Source: Kineococcus aurantiacus (GTDB taxonomy: Bacteria > Actinomycetota > Actinomycetes > Actinomycetales > Kineococcaceae). Taken from it: a stretch of DNA of 64,000 nucleotides. The stretch is from positions 682,001-746,000 of the forward strand of contig NZ_JACCBB010000001.1 of the NCBI RefSeq assembly GCF_013409345.1, given 5' to 3'. The notes under the pieces are model-generated. The model saw only the letters and a list, made by a program, of their open reading frames with translations, was not told where the DNA came from and did no database searches. The position numbers and the translations under genes were made by a program. This document shows, in pieces, positions 9,145-18,435 of this stretch (its first letter is position 1; each line of letters starts with the position of its first letter).

Positions 9145-10068
9145 TCACAGCTGCGGCGCCACCTGGGCGGCGACGAGTTCGAGGTGCTCGAGGTCCGACA
9201 GGTCCAGCACCTGCAGGTAGAGGCGCTCGACACCGGCCTCGGCGTACCGGCCGACGGTGTCGACGACCTCGGACACGGTCCCGGCCACGCCGTGCTCGCG
9301 CAGCTCCCCCGGCTCGCGCCCGATGGCCCCGGCGCGCCGGGCGAACTCGGCCTCGTCGCGCCCGCAGGCCAGCACCAGGGCGGCCGAGTAGACCAGCGAC
9401 CCCGGGTCGCGGCCGGCCTCGGTGCACGCCGCCCGGACCCGGGCGAAGCGCTCACCGGTCTCGGCCGCCGAGCAGAACGGCACGTTGAACTCGTGGGCGT
9501 AGCGGGCCGCGATGGCCGCCCCGCGCTTCTTCGCCGCCCCGCCGACGACGACCGGCACCGGGGACTGCACGGGCTTGGGCAGCGCCGGGGAGTCGGTCAG
9601 GGAGTAGTGGCGGCCCTCGAAGGAGAAGCGCTCCCCCGCCGGCGTGCCCCACAGCCCGGTGACCACGGCGAGCTGCTCCTCGAAGCGGTCGAACCGCTCG
9701 GCCACCGGCGGGAAGGGGATGCCGTACGCGGTGTGCTCCTCCTCGTACCAGCCGGAGCCCAGCCCGAGCTCGACGCGGCCGCCGGACATCTCGTCGACCT
9801 GGGCGACCTGGATCGCCAGGACGCCCGGGAGGCGGAACGTCGCCGAGGAGACCAGCGTCCCCAGCCGGATGGACGTCGTGTCGCGGGCCAGCCCCGCCAG
9901 CGTGGTCCACGCGTCGGTCGGGCCGGGCAGCCCGTCGCCGCCCATCGTCAGGTAGTGGTCGGAGCGGAAGAAGGCCGAGAAGCCCGTCTCCTCGGCCGTG
10001 ACGGCGACCCGGCGGAGGGTCTCGTAGCTGGCGCCCTGCTGGGGCTCGGTGAAGATGCGCAGATCCAC
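9145..10068 (-). CDS. LLM class F420-dependent oxidoreductase
   Basis: The 307-residue protein belongs to the luciferase-like monooxygenase fold. Visible hallmarks are SDHYLTMGGDG, RLGTLVSSATFR, DEMSGGRVELGLGSGWYEEEH and PVPVVVGGAAKKRG. In actinobacteria this subgroup (TIGR03560-like) is generally assigned to coenzyme F420 use; the substrate is unknown. GTG 10068 follows a purine-rich GGATGGGGG stretch. The gene stands divergent from the serine hydrolase gene and is the first of three LLM proteins in the window. Confidence 0.85.
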   Translation of the reverse strand: MDLRIFTEPQQGASYETLRRVAVTAEETGFSAFFRSDHYLTMGGDGLPGPTDAWTTLAGLARDTTSIRLGTLVSSATFRLPGVLAIQVAQVDEMSGGRVELGLGSGWYEEEHTAYGIPFPPVAERFDRFEEQLAVVTGLWGTPAGERFSFEGRHYSLTDSPALPKPVQSPVPVVVGGAAKKRGAAIAARYAHEFNVPFCSAAETGERFARVRAACTEAGRDPGSLVYSAALVLACGRDEAEFARRAGAIGREPGELREHGVAGTVSEVVDTVGRYAEAGVERLYLQVLDLSDLEHLELVAAQVAPQL

Positions 10069-10133
10069 ACCCCCATCCTGCCGGGCCGGGCGGGCGCCAC
10101 CCCCGGCAGGGTCCTCCGGCCGTCGTCCTCTGG

Positions 10134-10139
10134 CAAGGT
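10134..10139 (+). promoter_or_regulatory. Leaderless -10 box for the serine hydrolase
   Basis: CAAGGT, a TAAGGT-like hexamer, lies exactly 6 nt before ATG 10146. The first base departs from the consensus, so confidence is lower. Confidence 0.4.
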
Positions 10140-10145
10140 CGGTGC

Positions 10146-11519
10146 ATGACGACCGTCCTGCTCCCCACCACCCACCGCGCGCTGGACCACCTGCTGGCCG
10201 CCGAGCAGAGCGCGGCGCGCCTGCCCTCGGTCGTGGCGGGGCTGGTGCGCGACGGGGAGCTCGTGTGGACCGGCGCGGCCGGGACGACGGGGGTGGACAC
10301 CGGCCCGGGGGCCGACACGCAGTACCGCGTGGGCTCGATCACCAAGACGTTCGTGGCGGCGGCGGTGCTGCGCCTGGTCGAGGACGGGCTGGTCGCGCTG
10401 GAGGACCCCGTGCGGGCGCACCTGCCCGAGCTGGACACCGAGGGGGTGGGCCGGGTCGGCGTGGGCCAGCTGCTGGGGCAGGCGGGCGGGGTGCAGGCCG
10501 AGACGGACGGGCCCTGGTGGGAGCGGACGCCCGGCGGGGACTGGGACGCGCTGCTGCCGCTCCTGGGCGGCTCCGCGCTGCGGCACCGGCCCGGCACGCG
10601 CTTCCACTACTCCAACCTCGGTTTCGGGGTCCTGGGCGAGCTGGTCGGCCGGGTCCGGGGCGAGGACTGGCGCCGGGTCGTGCAGGCGCAGTTCCTGGAC
10701 CCCCTCGGCATGACGCGCACGACGCTGCGCCCGCAGCAGCCGGCCGCGCGGGGCCTGGCGGTGCACCCGTGGGCCGACGTGGTGCTGCCCGAGCCGGAGC
10801 ACGACGCGGGGGCCATGGCGCCCGCGGGGCAGGTCTGGTCCACGGTCGCGGACCTGGCGCGGTGGGCCACGGTCGTGGCGGGCACCTCCACGGTGCTGCG
10901 CCCCGGCACCGTGGAGGCCATGTGGGAGCCGCAGAGCGTCGACGACCCCCGCGGCGGGGCCTGGACCGCGGGGTACGGGCTGGGCCTGCAGCTGTGGAAC
11001 GTCGCCGGCCGCCGCCACGCCGGGCACTCGGGGTCCATGCCGGGGTTCGTGGCGATGCTGCGGGTGGACGTCGCCACGGGCGACGGCGTCGTCGCGCTGA
11101 CGAACTCCACGACGGGCTTCGGCGACCTGCCAGCCCGGCTGCTGGCAGCGCTGACCGACGCCGAACCGCACCGCCCCGCCCCGTGGGTGCCCCACGACGT
11201 GCCCGCCGACGTCCTGGAGCTGGTCGGCCCCTGGTACTGGGGGCCCGCGCCGCTGGTGGTGCGCGCGAGCGCGCACGGCTTCGAGCTGCGCGGCCTGGAG
11301 GGGCGCGGGCGCGCGTCGCGGTTCGTGCGCGCCGGGGAGGGGGTCTGGCGCGGCCTGGACGGCTACTACGCGGGCGAGCTGCTGCGCCCGGTCCGCACGC
11401 CCGACGGCGCGGTGGGCCACCTGGACCTGGCGAGCTTCCGGCTGACCCGCACGCCGTACGACCCCGCCGCCGACGTGCCCGGCGGCGTCGACCCGAGGGG
11501 GTGGACGCCGCTGGCGTGA
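10146..11519 (+). CDS. Beta-lactamase-fold serine hydrolase (class C/PBP4*-like)
   Basis: The 457-residue protein has the serine beta-lactamase triad elements: SITK (Ser64, Lys67) and YSN (Tyr155). HSG near residue 298 probably plays the KTG role. A C-terminal domain of about 110 residues follows the hydrolase fold. No signal peptide is evident, so it is probably cytoplasmic and more likely an esterase or D-amino-acid peptidase than a resistance enzyme. The physiological substrate is unknown. Confidence 0.82.
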   Translation: MTTVLLPTTHRALDHLLAAEQSAARLPSVVAGLVRDGELVWTGAAGTTGVDTGPGADTQYRVGSITKTFVAAAVLRLVEDGLVALEDPVRAHLPELDTEGVGRVGVGQLLGQAGGVQAETDGPWWERTPGGDWDALLPLLGGSALRHRPGTRFHYSNLGFGVLGELVGRVRGEDWRRVVQAQFLDPLGMTRTTLRPQQPAARGLAVHPWADVVLPEPEHDAGAMAPAGQVWSTVADLARWATVVAGTSTVLRPGTVEAMWEPQSVDDPRGGAWTAGYGLGLQLWNVAGRRHAGHSGSMPGFVAMLRVDVATGDGVVALTNSTTGFGDLPARLLAALTDAEPHRPAPWVPHDVPADVLELVGPWYWGPAPLVVRASAHGFELRGLEGRGRASRFVRAGEGVWRGLDGYYAGELLRPVRTPDGAVGHLDLASFRLTRTPYDPAADVPGGVDPRGWTPLA

Positions 11520-11527
11520 GCCCGACG

Positions 11528-11533
11528 TAGGCT
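11528..11533 (+). promoter_or_regulatory. Leaderless -10 box for lipA
   Basis: TAGGCT is followed by 6 nt and then GTG 11540. The spacing selects this GTG over the in-frame GTG at 11534, which would lie directly against the hexamer. Confidence 0.55.
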
Positions 11534-11539
11534 GTGGGG

Positions 11540-12544
11540 GTGACGATCGCACCCGAGGGCCGGCGCATGCTGCGCATCGAGGCGCGCAACGCCGAGACGC
11601 CGATCGAGCGCAAGCCCGACTGGATCCGCACCAAGGCGCGCACCGGCCCGGAGTACACCGAGCTCAAGGGCCTGGTGAGGTCCGGCGGCCTGCACACGGT
11701 GTGCGAGGAGGCCGGCTGCCCCAACATCTACGAGTGCTGGGAGGACCGCGAGGCCACGTTCCTCATCGGCGGTTCCGAGTGCACGCGCCGCTGCGACTTC
11801 TGCCAGATCGACACGGGCAAGCCGTCGCCGCTGGACCGCGACGAGCCCCGCCGGGTGGCCGAGAGCATCCGCACGATGGGGCTGCGCTACGCGACCATCA
11901 CCGGCGTCGCGCGCGACGACCTCGCCGACAGCGGCGCGTGGCTGTACGCCGAGACGATCCGGCAGACCCACGCCCGCAACGAGGGCACGGGCGTGGAGAT
12001 CCTCGTCCCCGACTTCAACGGCCGGCCCGAGCTGCTGCAGCAGGTCTTCGACGCCGCCCCGGAGGTCTTCGCGCACAACGTCGAGACCGTCCCGCGGATC
12101 TTCAAGTCGATCCGGCCGGCGTTCCGGTACGAGCGGTCGCTGGACGTCATCACGCAGGGCCGCGACGCGGGCCTGGTGACGAAGTCGAACCTCATCCTGG
12201 GGATGGGCGAGACCGACGAGGAGGTCCTGGCCGCGCTGCAGGACCTGCACGACGCCGGCTGCGACATCATCACGATCACCCAGTACCTGCGCCCCACGTC
12301 GCGGCACCACCCGGTGGAGCGGTGGGTCAAGCCCGAGGCCTTCGTCGAGTTCAGCCGGGCCGCCGAGGAGATGGGCTTCGCGGGCGTCATGGCCGGCCCG
12401 CTGGTCCGCTCGTCCTACCGCGCGGGCCGGTTGTGGGCCGGGGCGATGAGGAAGCGCGGGGTCGCGATCCCCGAGCAGCTCGCGCACCTGGACAAGGAGT
12501 CCCCCGCGGCCCAGGAGGCCTCCAGCCTGCTCGCCCGTCGCTGA
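11540..12544 (+). CDS. lipA: Lipoyl synthase
   Basis: LipA is a radical SAM enzyme that inserts two sulfurs into octanoyl groups on E2 and GcvH proteins. The 334-residue protein has the radical SAM cluster CTRRCDFC (Cys81, Cys85, Cys88). The auxiliary iron-sulfur cluster motif is [12 protein letters not shown] (Cys55, Cys60, Cys66). The C-terminal RSSYRAG supplies the serine ligand of the auxiliary cluster. It completes the lipoate route with LipB upstream and precedes the DUF4191 gene, as in mycobacteria. Confidence 0.96.
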   Translation: MTIAPEGRRMLRIEARNAETPIERKPDWIRTKARTGPEYTELKGLVRSGGLHTVCEEAGCPNIYECWEDREATFLIGGSECTRRCDFCQIDTGKPSPLDRDEPRRVAESIRTMGLRYATITGVARDDLADSGAWLYAETIRQTHARNEGTGVEILVPDFNGRPELLQQVFDAAPEVFAHNVETVPRIFKSIRPAFRYERSLDVITQGRDAGLVTKSNLILGMGETDEEVLAALQDLHDAGCDIITITQYLRPTSRHHPVERWVKPEAFVEFSRAAEEMGFAGVMAGPLVRSSYRAGRLWAGAMRKRGVAIPEQLAHLDKESPAAQEASSLLARR

Positions 12545-12567
12545 GCGTCCGCCCTGCGCGGGGCACG

Positions 12568-12573
12568 TATCCT
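12568..12573 (+). promoter_or_regulatory. Leaderless -10 box for the DUF4191 gene
   Basis: TATCCT stands 7 nt before ATG 12581, with no Shine-Dalgarno sequence. The gene may also receive read-through from lipA, which ends 36 nt upstream. Confidence 0.5.
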
Positions 12574-12580
12574 TGCGCGC

Positions 12581-13321
12581 ATGGCACGACGTGGATCCGA
12601 CGCCGGACGCGGGGGCAGCACCGCCGCACCGAGACCCAAGAAGCAGCGGTGGGCGCGCACCCGTCAGCTGAAGCAGGTCTACGACATGACCGTGCGGGTG
12701 GACCCGTCGGCCAAGTGGGTCCTGCTGGCCGCCCTCGTCGGCCCGATCGTCGTCGGTCTGCTGATCGGCCTGCTCACGGGGCACCCGATCTACTTCACGA
12801 TCCTCGGCCTGCTCGTCGGGATCCTGCTCGCCATGTTCCTGCTGGGCCGGCGCGCCGAGCGCGCCGCCTACGTGAACCTCGAGGGGCAGAAGGGCGCGGC
12901 CGGGGCCGCGCTGTCCTCCATCCGTCGCGGCTGGACGGTCGAGCAGGAACCGGTGGCCGCCGAGGCCCGCACCCAGGACATGGTCTTCCGCGCCGTCGGC
13001 CGCGGCGGCATCGTCCTCGTCGGTGACGGCCCGCCCAGCCGGGTGCGCAAGCTGCTGGAGACCGAGCGGCGCAAGGTCGCCCGCGTCGCCCCCAACGTCC
13101 CCGTGCACCTGTTCACCGTCGGCGACGGCGGCGCGGCCGACGAGGTGCCGCTGCGCAAGCTCGCCTCGCGCGTGCAGCGCCTGAAGCCGGAGCTGACGAA
13201 GCAGGAGGTCGGGGCCGTGCAGAAGAGGCTGCGCGCCCTGGGCGGCATCCGCCCGCCGGTGCCCAAGGGCATCGACCCGATGAGCGCCCGTCCCGACCGG
13301 CGCGCGATGCGCGGTCGCTGA
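12581..13321 (+). CDS. DUF4191 family membrane protein
   Basis: The 246-residue protein has a basic N-terminus, then two membrane segments at about residues 45-65 and 68-88 (WVLLAALVGPIVVGLLIGLL and the following FTILGLLVGILLAMFLLG). A cytosolic C-terminal domain contains SIRRGWTVEQEPV and PPSRVRKLLETER. The family is actinobacterial and regularly sits next to lipA and glnA (Mycobacterium Rv2219 position). No biochemical function is known. Confidence 0.85.
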   Translation: MARRGSDAGRGGSTAAPRPKKQRWARTRQLKQVYDMTVRVDPSAKWVLLAALVGPIVVGLLIGLLTGHPIYFTILGLLVGILLAMFLLGRRAERAAYVNLEGQKGAAGAALSSIRRGWTVEQEPVAAEARTQDMVFRAVGRGGIVLVGDGPPSRVRKLLETERRKVARVAPNVPVHLFTVGDGGAADEVPLRKLASRVQRLKPELTKQEVGAVQKRLRALGGIRPPVPKGIDPMSARPDRRAMRGR

Positions 13322-13330
13322 CCGCGGACC

Positions 13331-13370
13331 CGCAGAGCCCCCGTGACCACCCGGTCGCGGGGGCTCTGCG
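13331..13370. terminator. Bidirectional terminator between DUF4191 and RDD genes
   Basis: CGCAGAGCCCCCG pairs perfectly with CGGGGGCTCTGCG over 13 bp around a 14-nt loop. It lies between two convergent stop codons, so it probably serves both strands. Confidence 0.75.
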
Positions 13371-13389
13371 CGTCCGGGCGGGTGCGGCC

Positions 13390-13818
13390 CTACCGGCGCA
13401 CGACGACGGTGCGCGACGCCCGGTCGTGCAGGCCGCGCCGGTCGCCGTCGTAGACGACGGCGGGGATGACGAGGGTCACCAGGACGGCGCGGGCCAGGCC
13501 GAGGGCGAACCCGACGGGCCGGCCGTCCAGGCGGCGCACGGCGGTCCCGGTGACGGCGTGCCCGATGGTCATGCCGATCGTGGAGACCAGCAGCAGGTGC
13601 ATGAGGAGGAAGACCAGCAGCGGTCCCAGGTCGCGGCCGACGCCGCTGAGGGAGGCGCGGGCGACCAGGGAGGCCACGACCCAGTCCACGACCAGGCCCA
13701 GGAAGCGCCGGCCCCAGCCGGAGACCGAGCCGGGGCCCGAGGCGGGCAGGCCCAGCCGGGTGCCGGGCGCGGGCTCGGGGAAGGGGTCGTCGGGGGCGCT
13801 CGTCGTCCGGTCGGCCAC
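13390..13818 (-). CDS. RDD family membrane protein
   Basis: The 142-residue protein has an RDD domain: Arg and Asp in GWGRRFLGLVVDWVVASL, two to three hydrophobic segments and a C-terminal DRRGLHDRASRTVVV typical of the family. RDD proteins are small inner-membrane proteins, some linked to ion exchange; no substrate can be assigned. The slot between DUF4191 and glnA matches mycobacterial Rv2219A. GTG 13818 is set by a perfect leaderless promoter. Confidence 0.85.
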   Translation of the reverse strand: MADRTTSAPDDPFPEPAPGTRLGLPASGPGSVSGWGRRFLGLVVDWVVASLVARASLSGVGRDLGPLLVFLLMHLLLVSTIGMTIGHAVTGTAVRRLDGRPVGFALGLARAVLVTLVIPAVVYDGDRRGLHDRASRTVVVRR

Positions 13819-13824
13819 GGGACC

Positions 13825-13830
13825 AGCGTA
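13825..13830 (-). promoter_or_regulatory. Leaderless -10 box for the RDD gene
   Basis: On the minus strand TACGCT is followed by 6 nt and GTG 13818. It is identical in sequence and spacing to the box at 5283-5288. Confidence 0.55.
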
Positions 13831-13884
13831 CGTGCCCCGCGGCGAGTCGTCGGGGACCGCCCTGTCCAGCCCCCCGTGCCGTCG

Positions 13885-13922
13885 GTAAGGTTGCCGAAAC
13901 GTCGGCGTAACGAGCGCGAAAC
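13885..13922 (+). promoter_or_regulatory. GlnR box upstream of glnA
   Basis: Four 5-nt half elements are spaced by exactly 6 nt: GTAAG (13885-89), GAAAC (13896-900), GTAAC (13907-11) and GAAAC (13918-22). This matches the actinobacterial GlnR consensus gTnAC-n6-GaAAC repeated twice. A TACCGT -10 hexamer follows at 13933-13938, so the last half-sites overlap the expected -35 position, as for an activator. Nitrogen control of glnA by an OmpR-type GlnR is therefore expected. The glnR gene itself is not in the window. Confidence 0.85.
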
Positions 13923-13932
13923 ATCGTGCCCC

Positions 13933-13938
13933 TACCGT
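13933..13938 (+). promoter_or_regulatory. Probable glnA -10 element
   Basis: TACCGT matches TAnnnT and lies 10 nt after the GlnR box. The implied start near 13945 gives a 47-nt leader that contains a 7-bp hairpin (13953-13959 with 13965-13971) before the GGAGG at 13983-13987. Confidence 0.55.
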
Positions 13939-13991
13939 CGGCGCGTCCGCGGCGGCTCGACAACCGAGCCGGATCCGTCTCTGGAGGTTGG

Positions 13992-15416
<1,425 letters not shown>

Positions 15417-15448
15417 TCCCCGGATCGCCGTCGCGGTGGGCCCGCCGT

Positions 15449-15482
15449 CGAACCCCCGTCCCCTCCTGGGGGCGGGGGTTCG
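15449..15482 (+). terminator. Terminator downstream of glnA
   Basis: A 15-bp stem (CGAACCCCCGTCCCC with its near-perfect complement, one G-T pair) and a 4-nt loop lie 33 nt after the glnA stop. Confidence 0.75.
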
Positions 15483-15524
15483 CCCGTTCCCGCCCGGTGC
15501 CTGGATCACCTCCCCCGTCCGGAG

Positions 15525-15530
15525 TATCTT
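15525..15530 (+). promoter_or_regulatory. Putative -10 box for the zinc-ribbon membrane protein gene
   Basis: TATCTT lies upstream of a short leader of about 45 nt. Unlike the leaderless genes, an AAGGA site follows before the start. Confidence 0.4.
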
Positions 15531-15581
15531 GAGCACCTCGCGGTGACAGGACGTCACCGGACGACGAACCCAAGGACGGGG

Positions 15582-16451
15582 GTGCCCCGCGTGCCGACGA
15601 CCACCACCTGCTCGTCCTGCCGAGCAGGGATGCGGGAGGCCGACAGGTTCTGCTGGACCTGCGGGGAACCGCGGGAGGGCGTCCCGGACCGGCTGGAGGT
15701 CCTCACGTCGCCCGCCGCGGGCGCTGCGCACCGCGGGGACCGGCGGGCCCGCACGGTCATCGGCGCGTTCTCGGTGGTGCTCGTGGCGGCCGTCGGGGTG
15801 GCCGGGTGGTGGTTGCTGCGCCCCTCGGACACGGCGACCACGAGCGCGGCCCCCAGCGCCCCGGCCACGACGGCCGCTCCGGCCTCCGCGAGCGCCACCG
15901 CGAGCGCCGTGCCCGCGCAGGCGACGGCCCCGGCGACGACGCCCGCGCCGACGCCCACGGTCAGCTACGCCGCGGGTCCCGTCGTCCCGGCCGGCGTCCG
16001 GGTACCGGGCACCTCCCCCGACAGCGCCGACGCCGGGGGCCGCACGACGTCGTACGCGGCGGCGAACGTGCTCGACGGCAGGCCCTCGACGGCCTGGCGC
16101 ACCGAGGGCGACGCGACGGGGTCGACGCTGACGTTCACGTTCGCGCGGACGGTCCGCCTCACCGAGGTGGGGCTGGTGAACGGTTTCGCCAAGGTCGACC
16201 CGTACGACGGCACGGACCGCTACCAGCAGGGCCGGCGCATCACGGCGGTGACGTGGACGTTCCTGACGCCGACCGGCCCCGTGCGGGTCCCCCAGCGGCT
16301 GACCGACGGCGACCGCCGGCTGCAGCGGCTGAACGTCGCCCCCGTCGAGGTGACCTCGGTGGAGCTGACCATCGACGCGGTCACCTCCCCCGGCGCCGGC
16401 GGGCGCTTCGACCGGACCGCCGTCAGCGACGTGGCCTTCGCGAACAGCTGA
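15582..16451 (+). CDS. Zinc-ribbon, single-pass membrane protein with extracytoplasmic discoidin-like domain
   Basis: The protein of about 289 residues starts with a four-cysteine zinc ribbon (CSSC ... CWTC, residues about 8-28). A membrane segment follows at about 55-75 (TVIGAFSVVLVAAVGVAGWWLL), then an Ala/Thr/Pro-rich spacer of about 50 residues. The C-terminal beta-sandwich resembles F5/8 type C or the NADase-type glycan-binding domain (ANVLDGRPSTAWRTEGD ... LTFTFARTVRLTEVGLVNGFAK). GTG 15582 follows AAGGA; GTG 15591 is an alternative. The likely role is binding a cell-wall or extracellular glycan; partners are unknown. Confidence 0.7.
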   Translation: MPRVPTTTTCSSCRAGMREADRFCWTCGEPREGVPDRLEVLTSPAAGAAHRGDRRARTVIGAFSVVLVAAVGVAGWWLLRPSDTATTSAAPSAPATTAAPASASATASAVPAQATAPATTPAPTPTVSYAAGPVVPAGVRVPGTSPDSADAGGRTTSYAAANVLDGRPSTAWRTEGDATGSTLTFTFARTVRLTEVGLVNGFAKVDPYDGTDRYQQGRRITAVTWTFLTPTGPVRVPQRLTDGDRRLQRLNVAPVEVTSVELTIDAVTSPGAGGRFDRTAVSDVAFANS

Positions 16452-16467
16452 CGAGCGGGAGAACGAC

Positions 16468-16493
16468 CGCGGGGCGACGGGACCGGCCCCGCG
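16468..16493. terminator. Convergent terminator hairpin
   Basis: CGCGGGGC pairs with GCCCCGCG around a 10-nt loop between two convergent genes. Confidence 0.5.
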
Positions 16494-16518
16494 CTCACCG
16501 CGGGCGCCGTGCCGCCGA

Positions 16519-17277
16519 CTACAGCTGGATGCCCCGCGTCAGGGCCCCGTCCACGACGAGGTTCGTCCCGGTGACGAAACTGGCCGCGGGGCTGGCCAGG
16601 AACACCACCGGCCGCGCCACCTCCTCCGGGGTGGCCATCCGGCCCGTCGGGTTCAGCGCGAGGGCCTCGGCGAAGAACTCCGGGTCGTTGCGCTCGGTGA
16701 GCTGCCACACGCCGCCGTCGAAGTAGGTGTTCCCCGGCGAGACGGTGTTCGCCCGGATCCCCTCGGCCGCGAACTGGTGGGCCAGGCCCTGCGTGTAGGC
16801 GACCAGCGCCGCCTTGACGGTCCCGTACGGCCCGGCGAACGCGTCGACCTCGCGACCGGAGACGCTGCCGATCGTGACGATCGACCCGCCCCCGGCCCGC
16901 CGCAGGTGCGGCAGCGCCGCGTCGACGAGGGACACCGTGCCCAGCAGGTCCACGTCGAGGGACAACCGCCAGGACTCGACGTCGTTGGCGGCGGCGATGG
17001 CGCTGACGTTCGCGACGACCACGTCCAGGCCGCCGAGCTCGGCGGCGGTCTCGTCGACCCAGGCGAAGACGTCCTCGCGGCGGGAGACGTCGACGACCGC
17101 GCCGCGCAGGGTCCCCGGCCCGCCCGCCCGCTGCACGGCGGCCTCCACGTCGGCCGGCGTCCTCGCGCACATCGCGACGTCGGCCCCCTCGGCCAGGAAC
17201 TCCGCGACGATCGCGGCGCCGATCCCGCGGGTGCCGCCCGTCACCAGGACGCGGGCGCCCTCCAGCTGCAGGTCCAC
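16519..17277 (-). CDS. Short-chain dehydrogenase/reductase
   Basis: The 252-residue classical SDR has the cofactor motif TGGTRGIG near residues 14-21 and the conserved VANVS (NNAG-like). Its catalytic YxxxK reads YGTVK (Tyr151, Lys155), with the serine in TIGSVSG and C-terminal NPTGRMATPEEVA. The substrate is unknown. GTG 17277 follows GAGAGGAG. It begins 12 nt after the stop of the acetamidase-like gene, so both are probably one transcript and may act on the same compound. Confidence 0.83.
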   Translation of the reverse strand: MDLQLEGARVLVTGGTRGIGAAIVAEFLAEGADVAMCARTPADVEAAVQRAGGPGTLRGAVVDVSRREDVFAWVDETAAELGGLDVVVANVSAIAAANDVESWRLSLDVDLLGTVSLVDAALPHLRRAGGGSIVTIGSVSGREVDAFAGPYGTVKAALVAYTQGLAHQFAAEGIRANTVSPGNTYFDGGVWQLTERNDPEFFAEALALNPTGRMATPEEVARPVVFLASPAASFVTGTNLVVDGALTRGIQL

Positions 17278-17289
17278 GTCTGACTCCTC

Positions 17290-18300
17290 TCAGCGCACCA
17301 GCGCGCGCAACCGGTCGTGGACGCCGCCGTAGGCGGCGCGCTGCACGGGCAGCAGCCGTTTGGGGACCTTCGTCGCGACGCTGTAGTTCACGTCGACGGC
17401 GTTGGCGAGGGGGACCTCGCTGATCTGGGAGAGCACCTGGTAGGCGTCGAGGACGTCCAGCCCGGTCAGTTCCCGGATCCAGGCCACGGCGTCGACCTGC
17501 CCCGCGCGCCAGGCGTCCTCCAGCGGCCGGGAGGAGCCGACGACGGTCCAGTGCGTGTCGCTCTCCAGCCGGGGCCAGGCCGGGCCGGGCGTCTTGAGCA
17601 GGTCGACGAGGACCAGGGAGTTCACCGCCCCCTCCACGGCCGTCCCGCAGGACTCCCCCTCGCCCTGCCGGTAGTGCCCGTCGCCCAGGGAGAACAGGGC
17701 GCCCTCGACGTTGACGCGCAGGTACACCGTGGTGCCGGGTTTCAGCTCGGGGGTGTCCATGTTGCCGCCGAAGGTGTCGGGCACGAGGGAACTGCGCACC
17801 TCCCCCGCCGCCGGGGCGACCCCGACGGTCCCGAGCATGGGTTCGAGGGGCAGTTCCAGGGACAGCTCCCCCAGGTCCAGGCCCACGGTGCGGCGGGCGG
17901 AGTCCAGGTGGTAGATCCACGTCCGTTCCGGCAGCGGCGGCTGGAGGGTGGCGGTGCGGTCGGTGGAGGTCAGGCCGCCGAAGAAGGGGATGAGCGCGGA
18001 GGCGCCCCAGTCGCGCGCGGGTTCGAGGTCGACGACGTGCAGGACGAGGGTGTCGCCCGGTTCGGCGCCCTCGACGAAGAACGGGCCGGTCTGCGGGTTG
18101 ACGAACGGCATCCGCAGCGCGGTGCCGGGCAGGTCGGTGACCGAGCGCAGGCGCCCGCAGAAGGCGTCGTCGCTCCACAGCTTCAGGGCCGTGCCCGGCC
18201 GGACGGTCGCGACGGGCGCGACGCCGCCGAAGGTCCAGGCGTACTGCTCGGGCGTCGGGGTGAACTCGACGACCTCGACACTGCCGTCCAGGGTGTGCAC
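17290..18300 (-). CDS. Acetamidase/formamidase family protein
   Basis: The 336-residue protein matches the FmdA/AmdA family. Visible segments include PGDTLVLHVVDLEP, VPDTFGGNMDTPELKPGTTVYLRV and LFSLGDGHYRQGEGE, which carry the conserved metal- and substrate-pocket residues. Members release ammonia from formamide, acetamide or related amides. The SDR downstream hints at a multi-step substrate. GTG 18300 is set by GAGGGAG. It is divergent from fgd, with 135 nt between them. Confidence 0.82.
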   Translation of the reverse strand: MHTLDGSVEVVEFTPTPEQYAWTFGGVAPVATVRPGTALKLWSDDAFCGRLRSVTDLPGTALRMPFVNPQTGPFFVEGAEPGDTLVLHVVDLEPARDWGASALIPFFGGLTSTDRTATLQPPLPERTWIYHLDSARRTVGLDLGELSLELPLEPMLGTVGVAPAAGEVRSSLVPDTFGGNMDTPELKPGTTVYLRVNVEGALFSLGDGHYRQGEGESCGTAVEGAVNSLVLVDLLKTPGPAWPRLESDTHWTVVGSSRPLEDAWRAGQVDAVAWIRELTGLDVLDAYQVLSQISEVPLANAVDVNYSVATKVPKRLLPVQRAAYGGVHDRLRALVR

Positions 18301-18435
18301 GGGTTCTCCCTCGTGATCGCGGTCTGCACCTTCTACCGCAGGGCGGTGGGCCGGGGGAAGACCCGGCCCCCCGTGAGCGGCCCGGGCGGGGCGACGTAGG
18401 TTGGGCCCAGTCGAACCCGCGGGAAGGTGGAAACG

